Below, one piece after another: positions 25,343 through 33,210 of a DNA stretch of 64,000 nucleotides (position 1 is its first letter; each line of letters begins with the position of its first letter). Position numbers and translations under genes: made by a program. Under the pieces are notes generated by a model. That model had not been told where the DNA came from, did not search any database, and saw nothing but the letters and a program-made list of their open reading frames with translations. Origin of the DNA: Flavobacterium sp. ov086 (GTDB lineage Bacteria > Bacteroidota > Bacteroidia > Flavobacteriales > Flavobacteriaceae); NCBI RefSeq assembly GCF_900187965.1, contig NZ_FZNL01000011.1, positions 1 through 64,000 of the forward strand, written 5' to 3'.

Positions 25343-25969
25343 TTACTTGAATAACAAATTCAGATTAATCTCTTTTTTCTCTCTCAATTTACTTACAATC
25401 TTCAAAAAGGCGATTGCCGTAATATAAGCATCGCCCAAAGCAGTATGTCGGTCTTTCTTAGAAATGTCAAATTTATCGGCAAGATCATCTAAAGTGTAAT
25501 GATCTTTTCTCTCAAACAAATGCGATTTGATTAAGGTCTTTTTGTATAAAATAGCAGTGTCTAAACATTTGTTGGTCAATTCTGGCAAACCATTTCTTTC
25601 TAAGGCTTTATTGATCATAGTAACATCAAAAGTAGTGTGATGCGCAATGATTACAGAATCTCCTAAAAATAATAAGAATTGTTGTAAAGCTTCTAACTCT
25701 GAAGGTCGTTGAATTACGAAAGCTTTCAAAATACCATGAATCTGAGCAGTTGCCTTATCGTAATGATCCTGTTCAATATATAGCTCAAAACTATCCTGAA
25801 TAGCAATAACATTGTTTTGTAGTACGAGTGCACCAATGCATAATATTCGGTCATTATCGTAATCAAAACCTGTAGTTTCAGTATCTAAAACTACAAATCT
25901 TGTTTCTTCAATGCCGATATTTTCATTAAATAGATTTTCTTCTTTTTTCCAAAAATTAAATAAAGCCAT
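25343..25969 (-). CDS. DnaQ-like 3'-5' exonuclease
   Basis: A 208-residue DEDDh exonuclease. ExoI is 'VVLDTETTGFDYD' (Asp and Glu), ExoII is 'IAHHTTFDVTMI' and ExoIII is 'DRHTALGDAYITA', giving all five acidic/His residues. It resembles the epsilon-subunit family but is free-standing. The start overlaps nothing: it begins 2 bp after the stop of the cNMP/CBS/DUF294 gene, so the two are translationally close and probably work together, as the same pair is seen in other bacteria. Confidence 0.9.
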   Translation of the reverse strand: MALFNFWKKEENLFNENIGIEETRFVVLDTETTGFDYDNDRILCIGALVLQNNVIAIQDSFELYIEQDHYDKATAQIHGILKAFVIQRPSELEALQQFLLFLGDSVIIAHHTTFDVTMINKALERNGLPELTNKCLDTAILYKKTLIKSHLFERKDHYTLDDLADKFDISKKDRHTALGDAYITAIAFLKIVSKLREKKEINLNLLFK

Positions 25970-25971
25970 AC

Positions 25972-27891
25972 TTATACCACGTTTGAAACATTAAATCTTA
26001 CGCTAATTAATTCCTGAAGTTCTTTTATGGTTTTGAAAGTTCTTTTTAGCTTAATCTTTTCCATTTTAGACAAAGATTCCAACGCAATAAATTGCCCTGA
26101 ATCGTTGTGTAAAAGACCTTGTTTGGTTCTAAATTTCAATAAAGCTTTAAACGAATAAGAGCATGACAAATACAACTCGCTGTTATTGGGTTCTAACTCT
26201 GCTAATTTTTCAAAACGTTCTGCCGTATTACTGATTCCTTTTACTGAATGCGACAAAATTAAAACACGTGCAGCATCTGTAAGCGGCATTAAAGCACGTC
26301 TTTTAATATCAAAATTATCTTTGTTTGCACCATCTTGTTCTACCAGAAATTGTCTAAAAAATCCAGTAGGCGAAGGGCTTTGCAAAGCACCGCTCACTAA
26401 ATGAACATAAAAAATAGGGTTTGCTTTTATATTTTCAAAAATAAAATCAGAAAGCTCATTCGTGACTTCCGCATCACCATAAGTTAGACTATAGTCAAAG
26501 AAAATGAAAGACAATAAAACCTCATTTTTCCCCGGATTTGTAATCCAGTGATGGACTTTGTCTTTCCATTCATCAAGGCTCATACACCATTTAGGGTTTG
26601 AAGCCATCATTTCGGCAGGACAATAATCGTAGCCAATATCAAATAAACCTTTATTTACTAATGAAGCAAATTTTAAAAAATAGACTTTTGTTTCCTCCCT
26701 AAAAACTTCAGAAACATTTTCATAAACAATCGCATTATCCTGATCTGTGTGCAGCATTTGCTCACTTCGGCCTTGACTACCCAAAGCTAACCAGGCAAAT
26801 TTGACAGGTGGCGGACTACTCATTTTTTCAATACACATTTCAATAACGCGCGTTGTACAAGCTTCATTCAGCTCCGTTATGATTTTAGAAATCAACGTCA
26901 TCGGAATGTTTTGATCTAAATACCCCTGAAGCAATTGCATTATTCTCGCACGAATAGGTTTGATTTCTTTAGGTTTTTTAGCCCTTTTTAAGGCCTTTAT
27001 TAAAACAGCAGGATTATTTCCTAAAGCCACCATAACATCATGTTTCGATAAAATCCCAACAGCTTTAGTATTAGTAGTTCCGTCTTTAGTAAGACACAAA
27101 TGACTAATATTACTTTTCATCATTGCCATTTGTGCCTCAGTAACCGTCATTTTCTTTGGATATGTAATAACAGGTTTCGTCATAATAGTTTCTGCCGTAG
27201 TCATGATCGAAAAATCGCCAGTTACGATTTTATTGCGTAAATCTTTATCCGTAATAATACCAATTGGCAGCATTTCGTCAACGATTAAAATGGCGCCGAC
27301 CTTTTTCTTATTCATGATTTTTGCAATATCTCTAGCTGTCGTAGACGGACTGCAAGTGACAATTTTTTTGGAATATTTTATAGGCTGTAAATCAAACGAA
27401 TCTTTATTAGAATGCAATTGATCATGAACAATATCGTCTCCGTATAACTTATCTTTATGAATATCAGAATATGGATTTCGGGTATTTGAGGCGTAGCTTT
27501 CGATCAGGAAATTACCAACGGTTCTGTTTTCCAGAGCATAAGGTCTAAAAACCGCAATTGGAATCGCATATAAAATGGTTTCTTCATAAGCGACAGCTTC
27601 CATAATATAATTTTCCTGTGCCAAAAGCGGACGTAATCCAAAAATATCACCTTCATCGCACATGTCAAGAACATTGTTTTTCTGATTTTTTTTGAGTGCT
27701 ACAGCGCCTTTATGAACCACATAAAAAGAATCATGGGTCTTATCATTTTCGGCAAATATCACGGCATCTTTATCTTTGTAAACAATAGAAATTTGTTCAG
27801 ACAGTTTTTCCAAGTCTTTTTGATGTAAAAAACTAAAAGGAGGAAAGTCCTTTAAAAAGTCAGCGACTCTATGCGAAATGGTATTTTTCAT
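25972..27891 (-). CDS. cNMP-binding / CBS / DUF294 nucleotidyltransferase-like protein
   Basis: A 639-residue multidomain protein. N-terminal cyclic-nucleotide-binding-like domain (about 15-125); paired CBS domains (about 170-295; 'GAILIVDEMLPIGIITDKDLR'-like); DUF294 nucleotidyltransferase-like domain with 'LALGSQGRSEQM' and 'TDQDNAIVY' (GS...R/E and DxD pattern) around 365-390; and the DUF294_C helical domain. The arrangement suggests a ligand-sensing enzyme that modifies protein or nucleotide, in the style of GlnD. The reaction is unknown. It is upstream of the exonuclease gene by 2 bp. Confidence 0.88.
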   Translation of the reverse strand: MKNTISHRVADFLKDFPPFSFLHQKDLEKLSEQISIVYKDKDAVIFAENDKTHDSFYVVHKGAVALKKNQKNNVLDMCDEGDIFGLRPLLAQENYIMEAVAYEETILYAIPIAVFRPYALENRTVGNFLIESYASNTRNPYSDIHKDKLYGDDIVHDQLHSNKDSFDLQPIKYSKKIVTCSPSTTARDIAKIMNKKKVGAILIVDEMLPIGIITDKDLRNKIVTGDFSIMTTAETIMTKPVITYPKKMTVTEAQMAMMKSNISHLCLTKDGTTNTKAVGILSKHDVMVALGNNPAVLIKALKRAKKPKEIKPIRARIMQLLQGYLDQNIPMTLISKIITELNEACTTRVIEMCIEKMSSPPPVKFAWLALGSQGRSEQMLHTDQDNAIVYENVSEVFREETKVYFLKFASLVNKGLFDIGYDYCPAEMMASNPKWCMSLDEWKDKVHHWITNPGKNEVLLSFIFFDYSLTYGDAEVTNELSDFIFENIKANPIFYVHLVSGALQSPSPTGFFRQFLVEQDGANKDNFDIKRRALMPLTDAARVLILSHSVKGISNTAERFEKLAELEPNNSELYLSCSYSFKALLKFRTKQGLLHNDSGQFIALESLSKMEKIKLKRTFKTIKELQELISVRFNVSNVV

Positions 27892-27959
27892 GCGTAAGAT
27901 TTAGGTTCTAATGTAAGACATAAAAAAGAAATGTAAAAGAAACACCTCTGATTATTTTT

Positions 27960-28018
27960 TAAAAAGGGACAAAGATGCAAAGGAGCAGAGAGGCAAAGGT
28001 TTTTTCTCAAGTGGAGAT
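27960..28018. repeat. Dispersed 'GACAAAGATGCAAAGG...GAGGCAAAGG' repeat
   Basis: Low-complexity words ('AAAGATGCAAAGGAGCAGAG', 'GAGGCAAAGGTTTTTT') recur in related form at 46.29-46.40 kb and 30.96 kb. No gene is seen here. Confidence 0.45.
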
Positions 28019-28022
28019 AAAA

Positions 28023-28048
28023 AAAAAGTCTCAAATTTGAGACTTTTT
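28023..28048 (-). terminator. Palindromic terminator after the small lipoprotein gene
   Basis: AAAAAGTCTCAAA (28023-28035) pairs perfectly with TTTGAGACTTTTT (28036-28048). It lies 6 bp after the stop of the leftward lipoprotein gene. Confidence 0.8.
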
Positions 28049-28053
28049 CTAGT

Positions 28054-28425
28054 TTATTCAACTTTATGTACCGTTCCGCGTTGTTTTTGATCAGAACCCA
28101 CCATTCCAAATTCAAAAGTATAAGAATCTTTAGAAGTCGTTAAAATCTTCATATTGATTGCTTTTTCTTCAGCCATATTTTTCGGATGTTTCTTTTGCAA
28201 AATATATTCGCAATCGCTTACCCAGCGCACTGTCGAGGTATCTGTCTTACCTTCAAAAGTTTCTATTTCAATACCATCTTTACGCTCAAAAATGGTTGTT
28301 TTTTTAACACCATTTACATCAAACTCAAATTTGAATTTTCCGTTTTTAAAATCTTTGCAATTGTGTTCTGCGTCATAACAAGACAATAATGTTAGAAGCG
28401 GTAAAAAGAATATAATTTTTTTCAT
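28054..28425 (-). CDS. Hypothetical small lipoprotein
   Basis: A 123-residue protein with lipoprotein signal (MKKIIFFLPLLTLLSC, Cys16). The mature domain is a predicted beta-rich fold with two extra Cys ('HNCKDF', 'SDCEYI') that could form a disulfide. The order 'FKFEFDVNGVKKTTIFERKDGIEIETFEGKTD' is reminiscent of small lipocalin-like proteins, but I do not assign a family. Own terminator; monocistronic. Confidence 0.6.
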   Translation of the reverse strand: MKKIIFFLPLLTLLSCYDAEHNCKDFKNGKFKFEFDVNGVKKTTIFERKDGIEIETFEGKTDTSTVRWVSDCEYILQKKHPKNMAEEKAINMKILTTSKDSYTFEFGMVGSDQKQRGTVHKVE

Positions 28426-28445
28426 TTTTAAGTTTAATTTATTTT

Positions 28446-28531
28446 TTTGGAGCTGTTTCCTGCTGTTCCTTCCAATCTTTTACTTTTTAAAGAAAAAAGT
28501 AAAAGGATTTTCCCTCCCATCAGGGCTAGAA
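28446..28531. repeat. Second copy of the structured 'GGAGCT...ATCAGGGCTAG' element
   Basis: It begins TTGGAGCTGTTTCCTGCT and ends CCATCAGGGCTAG, with a hairpin of CTTTTACTTTTT and AAAAAAGTAAAAG inside. The same ends with a different hairpin occur at 2103-2190. It lies between two leftward genes. Confidence 0.6.
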
Positions 28532-28577
28532 AGTTAACGGTTAATCAAGTACCAATTGTATTATATATCAATAAGAT

Positions 28578-29042
28578 CTAAATTTTCTGAATATAGAACT
28601 CTTTCAATTTTTTAGATTCTTTTACTTCTTCTCTGACTTCCTCTTTAGATTCGCTCTTTACTGCTTTTGGCCAGATATGAAAACCTCCTTTTGCCATAGC
28701 TTGCGCTTGTCGAAGAACGTTTGGCGAAATATCAGCAAAAAAACTCAAATCTTCAGGATTATCCCAAAGCCCCCAAATACCATTTTCGTCAATATCGCCA
28801 CTATAATTAATGATATGTGTCGAATATTTTTTGACCATTTTAATTTTAAAATGCTCTAAATTATAAGAACCATTCCATCGAAACGAGGCTACATCATCAA
28901 TTCCCGAACCGGAAATAATAGAATTTGCAAAATTCAATTCGATAGACATTTTATGTTGGTGAGGCGAATTAGAATAACAATAAAATCCTTCCCATTCTCC
29001 ACTAGGCAAGAAATGATGTGTTTCGTTTTTGTTGTCTTTCAT
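28578..29042 (-). CDS. Hypothetical protein
   Basis: A 154-residue protein without signal peptide. The first 120 residues look like a compact beta-barrel ('GEWEGFYCYSN', 'MSIELNFANSIISGSGIDD', 'ISGDI...WGLWDNP'), followed by a charged Glu/Lys tail. The WEGFY...SGSGxDD pattern is what small lipocalin-like ligand-binding proteins tend to show, but this is only an impression. No family is asserted. Confidence 0.55.
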   Translation of the reverse strand: MKDNKNETHHFLPSGEWEGFYCYSNSPHQHKMSIELNFANSIISGSGIDDVASFRWNGSYNLEHFKIKMVKKYSTHIINYSGDIDENGIWGLWDNPEDLSFFADISPNVLRQAQAMAKGGFHIWPKAVKSESKEEVREEVKESKKLKEFYIQKI

Positions 29043-29076
29043 ATTTATAATTCCGAAATAAATATAACAATAATTC

Positions 29077-29652
29077 TTATTTCAATCTTTTCAATTCATC
29101 ATCAGTAAAGTTCTTGATTTCTTTTTCCTTGGCAAACTTTTCAGCATTATAATTTCCTGATTTATTCCTTGGAATCGACAAACTATCCCAACTGCTATTT
29201 TTTAATTGTTTGGCATAAAAAACAATCTGACCAATATGATACGGATAATGCGCCAATTGTCTGTTTATGGCTTCAATAACCGTATGACCTTCGTTACGAA
29301 TATAAATAATATCAGAAAGTTGATCCGCTTTTAAATTGTTCAAAGCACCCAGAAAACAATCCCAGCCTTTATTCCAGGCTTCTAAAACTTCCTCTTTAGA
29401 TTGTAGATCATTTTCAAATTCGGCATCACGGTTGCGCCATTCTTTTTCGCCGTCAGTTGTCAGGAAATCTGTCCAGCGCGAAAGCATATTACCCGAAATA
29501 TGCTTGATTATAGTAGTAATACTATTGGTGTCTTCATTTATTGAAACAAAAAGCTGATTTGGTTCTAATTGATCCATTGCTTTTTCTCCCAACATTTTAT
29601 AATATAAAAATTGTTTTTTAACACTTTCTAAATAAGATTCAGTTGCTTCCAT
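29077..29652 (-). CDS. DUF1572 (DinB-like) protein
   Basis: A 191-residue four-helix-bundle protein. The likely metal ligands are His in 'TIIKHISGN' (about 50) and two His in 'QLAHYPYHIGQI' (about 135-140), as in the DinB/YfiT superfamily, whose members include mycothiol- or bacillithiol-dependent enzymes. DUF1572 members have no proven function. No signal peptide. It is followed leftward by an unrelated gene and flanked upstream by an intergenic inverted repeat. Confidence 0.8.
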   Translation of the reverse strand: MEATESYLESVKKQFLYYKMLGEKAMDQLEPNQLFVSINEDTNSITTIIKHISGNMLSRWTDFLTTDGEKEWRNRDAEFENDLQSKEEVLEAWNKGWDCFLGALNNLKADQLSDIIYIRNEGHTVIEAINRQLAHYPYHIGQIVFYAKQLKNSSWDSLSIPRNKSGNYNAEKFAKEKEIKNFTDDELKRLK

Positions 29653-29666
29653 AATTATATTTTTTT

Positions 29667-29757
29667 TGCCACGAATTTCACGAATTCTCCCGAATTAAAA
29701 TTTTAATCGGGATATATCAAAACATAAAATTCGCGAAAATTAGTGAGATTCGTGGCA
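29667..29757. repeat. Long inverted repeat of the TGCCAC...GTGGCA family
   Basis: TGCCACGAATTTCACGAATT (29667-29686) is complementary, with a short insertion, to the right arm at 29728-29757 (AATTCGCGAAA...TTCGTGGCA). Nested inside is CCCGAATTAAAA/TTTTAATCGGG. The whole element can fold into one long hairpin between two leftward genes and may terminate the upstream transcript. Confidence 0.7.
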
Positions 29758-29764
29758 TATTTTT

Positions 29765-30337
29765 TTATACAATCTTAATGTCATATTTATCCAAAAGTCC
29801 AACAATTCCGTCATTTGAAAATTGTGCTTTTCTCATTGGATTAAATTCGGGATCAATTTTATAATTGTAAGCGGTTTTAAAATTAACGGCTGCCAATTGT
29901 GTATCGTTAAAAATCGCTCCTTCCAGGTTACAATTATCAAAAACCGAACTTGTTAAGTTCGTTCCTATAAAAGTTACTTCTCTTACAGAACAATTGATGA
30001 ACTTAGTTTTGGGCATTTTTTTATTCGAAAAAATAGCATAATCCAAAGTGCTTTCTTCAAAATAAACCTGAAATAGGAAATCGTCACATTCATTAAAAGC
30101 AATTCCAAGAAGTTTACAATTTTTGAAAGTAACATTCTTCAAGCTTGTACTAAATAAGCTTGTCATCGACAGATTACAATCAATAAATTCGCAGTCTAAA
30201 AAAGTATTATAGCCAAAATTGCTGTTAGAGAAATCACAGTTTTTAAAAACACAATCTTCAAACTCCCGATTGTTAATCTTTTTATCAATATAAGCGACTT
30301 TCTCAAAGGTTTTTTGAATGTGAATTAAACTTTCCAT
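29765..30337 (-). CDS. Pentapeptide-repeat protein
   Basis: A 190-residue protein made largely of pentapeptide repeats of the A(N/D)LxX type, seen as five-residue periodicity with Phe/Leu central residues: 'CVFKNCDFSNSNFG', 'NVTFKNCKLLGIAF', 'SVFDNCNLEGAIF'. Such sequences form a right-handed quadrilateral beta-helix. Related proteins of the Qnr/MfpA type mimic DNA and protect type II topoisomerases, but many others have unknown roles and the similarity here is structural only. No signal peptide. Confidence 0.85.
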   Translation of the reverse strand: MESLIHIQKTFEKVAYIDKKINNREFEDCVFKNCDFSNSNFGYNTFLDCEFIDCNLSMTSLFSTSLKNVTFKNCKLLGIAFNECDDFLFQVYFEESTLDYAIFSNKKMPKTKFINCSVREVTFIGTNLTSSVFDNCNLEGAIFNDTQLAAVNFKTAYNYKIDPEFNPMRKAQFSNDGIVGLLDKYDIKIV

Positions 30338-30403
30338 GAATATTTTTTGGATTTTCGGGTGTTGTAATTTGTTAATTATAGATTGAATCGTAACCAGATA
30401 AAG

Positions 30404-30568
30404 TTATTCTCTTCCCCATTTTTGAGCAATTTCTTTAGCTTGATCCTCAGTAAAGAATTCCTTACTTTTAATGTTTTCTAGAGCATTTTCAATATCTAAA
30501 TTGTAAGTTGCAGTAAAGTTCTTTTGTATTATCAATTTTTTGAAGAATCCCGTCTGATTTCGTTTCAA
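30404..30568 (-). CDS. Small ORF (about 54 aa), possibly frameshifted remnant
   Basis: A minus-strand frame from TTG at 30568 to TAA at 30404 encodes a 54-residue peptide ending 'FFTEDQAKEIAQKWGRE', with coding-like helical composition. The only ATG (30575) is in another frame, starts MDIETKSDGIL and stops after about 28 codons. A one-base shift would join the two, suggesting either a small non-ATG gene or a decayed small gene. It is too short to recognise a family. Confidence 0.35.
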   Translation of the reverse strand: MKRNQTGFFKKLIIQKNFTATYNLDIENALENIKSKEFFTEDQAKEIAQKWGRE

Positions 30569-30603
30569 TATCCATAATTATTTAATTTTTATGAAGATAC
30601 AAA

Positions 30604-30825
30604 TTAGTCATTAAACAAACCCTTCATAATGATTTTCAATCCGTAGAAAATTAAAAACATAGCACTCAAACAAGCCACAATCCCAATTCCTAAAACTAAA
30701 TAATGCCAATTTGTATGCTGATTCATAAAAGCATTATAAATTAAGGACGGACCAATAAATAATAATGGCAATGAACCTGATAAATATTTAATTCCTTTTC
30801 CTAGTAATTCTTTATTTGTTGCCAT
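30604..30825 (-). CDS. Small two-helix membrane protein (DUF6095-like)
   Basis: A 73-residue protein with two hydrophobic helices (about 15-33 and 42-64) and short charged ends. It resembles the DUF6095 proteins of Flavobacteria, which are small, conserved and of unknown function. It lies downstream of murQ in the same direction, separated by 223 bp of repeats, so co-transcription is uncertain. Confidence 0.7.
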   Translation of the reverse strand: MATNKELLGKGIKYLSGSLPLLFIGPSLIYNAFMNQHTNWHYLVLGIGIVACLSAMFLIFYGLKIIMKGLFND

Positions 30826-30874
30826 TTTTTGTTTTTAGTGTCAAGTTTAAAAAGTTTCAGGTTTCAAGTTTGAA

Positions 30875-30907
30875 ATCTTTGTCAAAGTTTGAAACTTTGA
30901 CAAAGAT
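30875..30907. repeat. 33-bp perfect palindrome between murQ and the DUF6095 gene
   Basis: ATCTTTGTCAAAGTTT and AAACTTTGACAAAGAT flank a single central G, giving a 16-bp perfect stem. The surrounding 30841-31000 has words such as 'CCTTTGTGAACTTTGCGG' of the kind found in other gaps here. Confidence 0.75.
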
Positions 30908-31048
30908 CGACACCATCTTTGCGATCTCAAAAAAACTTGTTTTTTGAAGTTTTACATTTCAAGTTAAACCTTCGTGACCTTTGCGAAAAACCTTTGTGAA
31001 CTTTGCGGTTAAATACTCGTGATGCTCACATTTTTCGTAAAACCTTTT

Positions 31049-31861
31049 TTACTTATTATAATTGTCAACAGCATTTCTCACGCTGCCGTATTTTTTTAAT
31101 AATTCAGAAGCTTCTTCATATGAAACTGGAATTTCTCCCATAATCATTTTTACTCCACGATCAACCAGTTTAACATTACTCAACTGCATATCGACCATTT
31201 TATTACCTTTTACTTTTCCAAGTTGAATCATGGCTGCAGTCGAAATCATGTTTAAGACTAATTTCTGAGCTGTTCCTGCTTTCATTCTTGAGCTTCCGGT
31301 AATAAATTCTGGGCCAACAACTACTTCAACGGGAAATTGAGCTGTCAGAGCCAGAGGACTTCCTGCATTATTGGTAATACATCCGGTAACAATATTATTT
31401 TGATTACAGGTTTCCAAACCACCAATAACATAAGGTGTAGTTCCAGAAGCTGCAATACCAATTACAACATCATGCTTGCCAATATTATTGGCTTGTAAGT
31501 CAATCCAGGCTTGTGTTGAATTGTCTTCTGCATTTTCTACAGCGCGACGAATTGCAGTGTCTCCACCGGCAATAATTCCGTTTACCAAATCAAAAGGAAC
31601 ACCAAAAGTAGGAGGACATTCAGAAGCATCAACAACGCCTAAGCGTCCGGATGTTCCGGCTCCGATATAAAATAATCGCCCGCCTAATTTTAATTTTTCA
31701 ACTACCTGAGCGACTAAAATTTCAATTTGCGGAATTGCTTTTTCGACAGCATTTGGAACTGTTTTGTCTTCCTGATTGATATTGTTAAGCAATTCATGAA
31801 CAGACATTTTTTCTAAATGTTCGTATTTTGAAGCTTGTTCTGTGGTCTTTGTAAAGGTCAT
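31049..31861 (-). CDS. murQ: N-acetylmuramic acid 6-phosphate etherase
   Basis: Cleaves the lactyl ether of MurNAc-6-phosphate to give GlcNAc-6-phosphate and D-lactate during peptidoglycan recycling. The 270-residue protein has one SIS domain with GAGTSGRLG (about 67-75), the family motif 'DASECPPTFG' holding the catalytic Glu (about 81) and 'AEDN' with the second acid (about 113), and the 'SSRMKAGTAQK' motif. MurP and AnmK are not nearby. A -7 element lies about 25 bp upstream of the start. Confidence 0.95.
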   Translation of the reverse strand: MTFTKTTEQASKYEHLEKMSVHELLNNINQEDKTVPNAVEKAIPQIEILVAQVVEKLKLGGRLFYIGAGTSGRLGVVDASECPPTFGVPFDLVNGIIAGGDTAIRRAVENAEDNSTQAWIDLQANNIGKHDVVIGIAASGTTPYVIGGLETCNQNNIVTGCITNNAGSPLALTAQFPVEVVVGPEFITGSSRMKAGTAQKLVLNMISTAAMIQLGKVKGNKMVDMQLSNVKLVDRGVKMIMGEIPVSYEEASELLKKYGSVRNAVDNYNK

Positions 31862-31883
31862 TTTCTCTTATAATTACTCATGC

Positions 31884-31891
31884 CAAAATTA
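31884..31891 (-). promoter_or_regulatory. -7 element for murQ
   Basis: TAATTTTG on the minus strand, 23 bp before the murQ start; no clear -33 TTG. Confidence 0.45.
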
Positions 31892-31939
31892 ATCTTTTTT
31901 ATCGCAATTTTTCGAACCTTTTTAAAAGATCTAAAATAT

Positions 31940-31947
31940 TATATTTG
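31940..31947 (+). promoter_or_regulatory. -7 element for the first AraC-type regulator
   Basis: TATATTTG lies 18 bp before the ATG. The surrounding word CTAAAATATTATATTTGTT is repeated almost exactly before the second regulator gene. Confidence 0.6.
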
Positions 31948-31965
31948 TTACATATTAAAAGATAA

Positions 31966-33111
31966 ATGGATAAGTTAGGCTTTTTGGATGGCGTTGCCCG
32001 TATTGCTGTTTTTGTTTCGTTACTGCTTGCACTTTTTTTACTGACAGTAAAAACTGAAAACAAATTGGCAAATCGACTTTTTGCCTGCTTTATTATTTTG
32101 TCGGCAATTGATTTCAGTGGTCTTCTTGATTATACATTTCCGGATCAATATGTAAATTTAGAGATTTTGAGATCTACGGTATGTTTACTCGAAATGCCTT
32201 TGATTTACTTCTATGTTTTGGCAGTTTGTTATTCTGATTTTCGATTAAAATGGAAGCATTTAGTATATACACTTCCTTTTATGGTTATGAATTTGGTTTT
32301 TATGCCAAGATTTTATTTGCAATCAGGTATTGTAAAAGAACAGTTTATAGCCAATTACAGTCGAATGTTTGAAGTTTATTTTTTTCAGGTATTAATCGAA
32401 TTACAATACTGGTTTTATATTGTTTGTATCTTTTTAATTTTGAAAAAATACCGAAAAATTTATCTGGAAAATTATACCAATCCAAGTACTTCTACTTACA
32501 AATGGCTTTTTCAAATGACTTGCGTTTTCGCAATAATGCATTGTATTACAGCTTCAAAAAATTTACTGCGTTATACGGCTTCCAGAGATACTTTTCTGTG
32601 GGGAAATGTTTTGATGGTAGTTATGGCTTTATGCGTAATTTGCTGGTTTGTAATGAAAGCGTTGAATCATCCGGAGCTTTTTAGAGGAATCAATTCGCAA
32701 TTGCAACTGACAAAAGATTTTCTTCCAAAAGAAAACCAGACTATAATAGTAACGATAAGCAATCAGGATGAAGCTGTTTCAGCACAAATTCTGGCATTGA
32801 AAAATTATATGAAAGAGAAGGAACCTTATCTAGATCCGTCGCTTACAATTCAGGGACTTGCTAATCAATTTAATGTTCCGGTTCGGGATTTATCAATTTT
32901 GATTAATCATCATATGAATCAACATTTTTTTGATTTTGTAAATGAATATCGCATTCAAAAAGCAATGCATATTTTGAAGGATCAATCGAAAAACCAACTT
33001 ACAGTTTTGGAAATTTTGTATGAAGTTGGTTTTAATTCCAAATCATCCTTTAATACTTCTTTCAAAAAATACACAAATCTCACACCTACAGCTTATAGAA
33101 ACGCTTCATAA
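31966..33111 (+). CDS. Membrane-bound AraC/XylS-family transcriptional regulator, copy 1
   Basis: A 381-residue protein. The N-terminal part (about 1-240) has seven predicted membrane segments, and the C-terminal part (about 265-381) is an AraC-type helix-turn-helix pair with 'DPSLTIQGLANQFNVPVRDLSILINHHM' and 'VLEILYEVGFNSKSSFNTSFKKYTNLTPTAYR'. Such proteins probably sense a signal at the membrane and regulate nearby genes directly. It lies 99 bp before a close paralogue with the same promoter word. Both are upstream of a TonB-receptor-like gene, a likely target. Confidence 0.9.
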   Translation: MDKLGFLDGVARIAVFVSLLLALFLLTVKTENKLANRLFACFIILSAIDFSGLLDYTFPDQYVNLEILRSTVCLLEMPLIYFYVLAVCYSDFRLKWKHLVYTLPFMVMNLVFMPRFYLQSGIVKEQFIANYSRMFEVYFFQVLIELQYWFYIVCIFLILKKYRKIYLENYTNPSTSTYKWLFQMTCVFAIMHCITASKNLLRYTASRDTFLWGNVLMVVMALCVICWFVMKALNHPELFRGINSQLQLTKDFLPKENQTIIVTISNQDEAVSAQILALKNYMKEKEPYLDPSLTIQGLANQFNVPVRDLSILINHHMNQHFFDFVNEYRIQKAMHILKDQSKNQLTVLEILYEVGFNSKSSFNTSFKKYTNLTPTAYRNAS

Positions 33112-33183
33112 TAAATTGTTTGATTCTAGTTCAAACTAGCGTAATGCTTTCTTTAATGGATCGTATTAAAAGAACTAAAATAT

Positions 33184-33191
33184 TATATTTG
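33184..33191 (+). promoter_or_regulatory. -7 element for the second AraC-type regulator
   Basis: TATATTTG at 33184-33191 sits inside 'CTAAAATATTATATTTGTT', matching the region upstream of the first regulator at all but one base over about 26 bp. Confidence 0.6.
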
Positions 33192-33210
33192 TTGAATAAT
33201 CAAAAAACAA

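Noticed and set aside
27888..28115. A leftward reading frame between the cNMP/CBS/DUF294 gene and the small lipoprotein gene
   Set aside because: It overlaps the lipoprotein gene, its composition follows a low-complexity repeat (CTTTG/CAAAG), and it begins in a normal intergenic region without promoter or family match.
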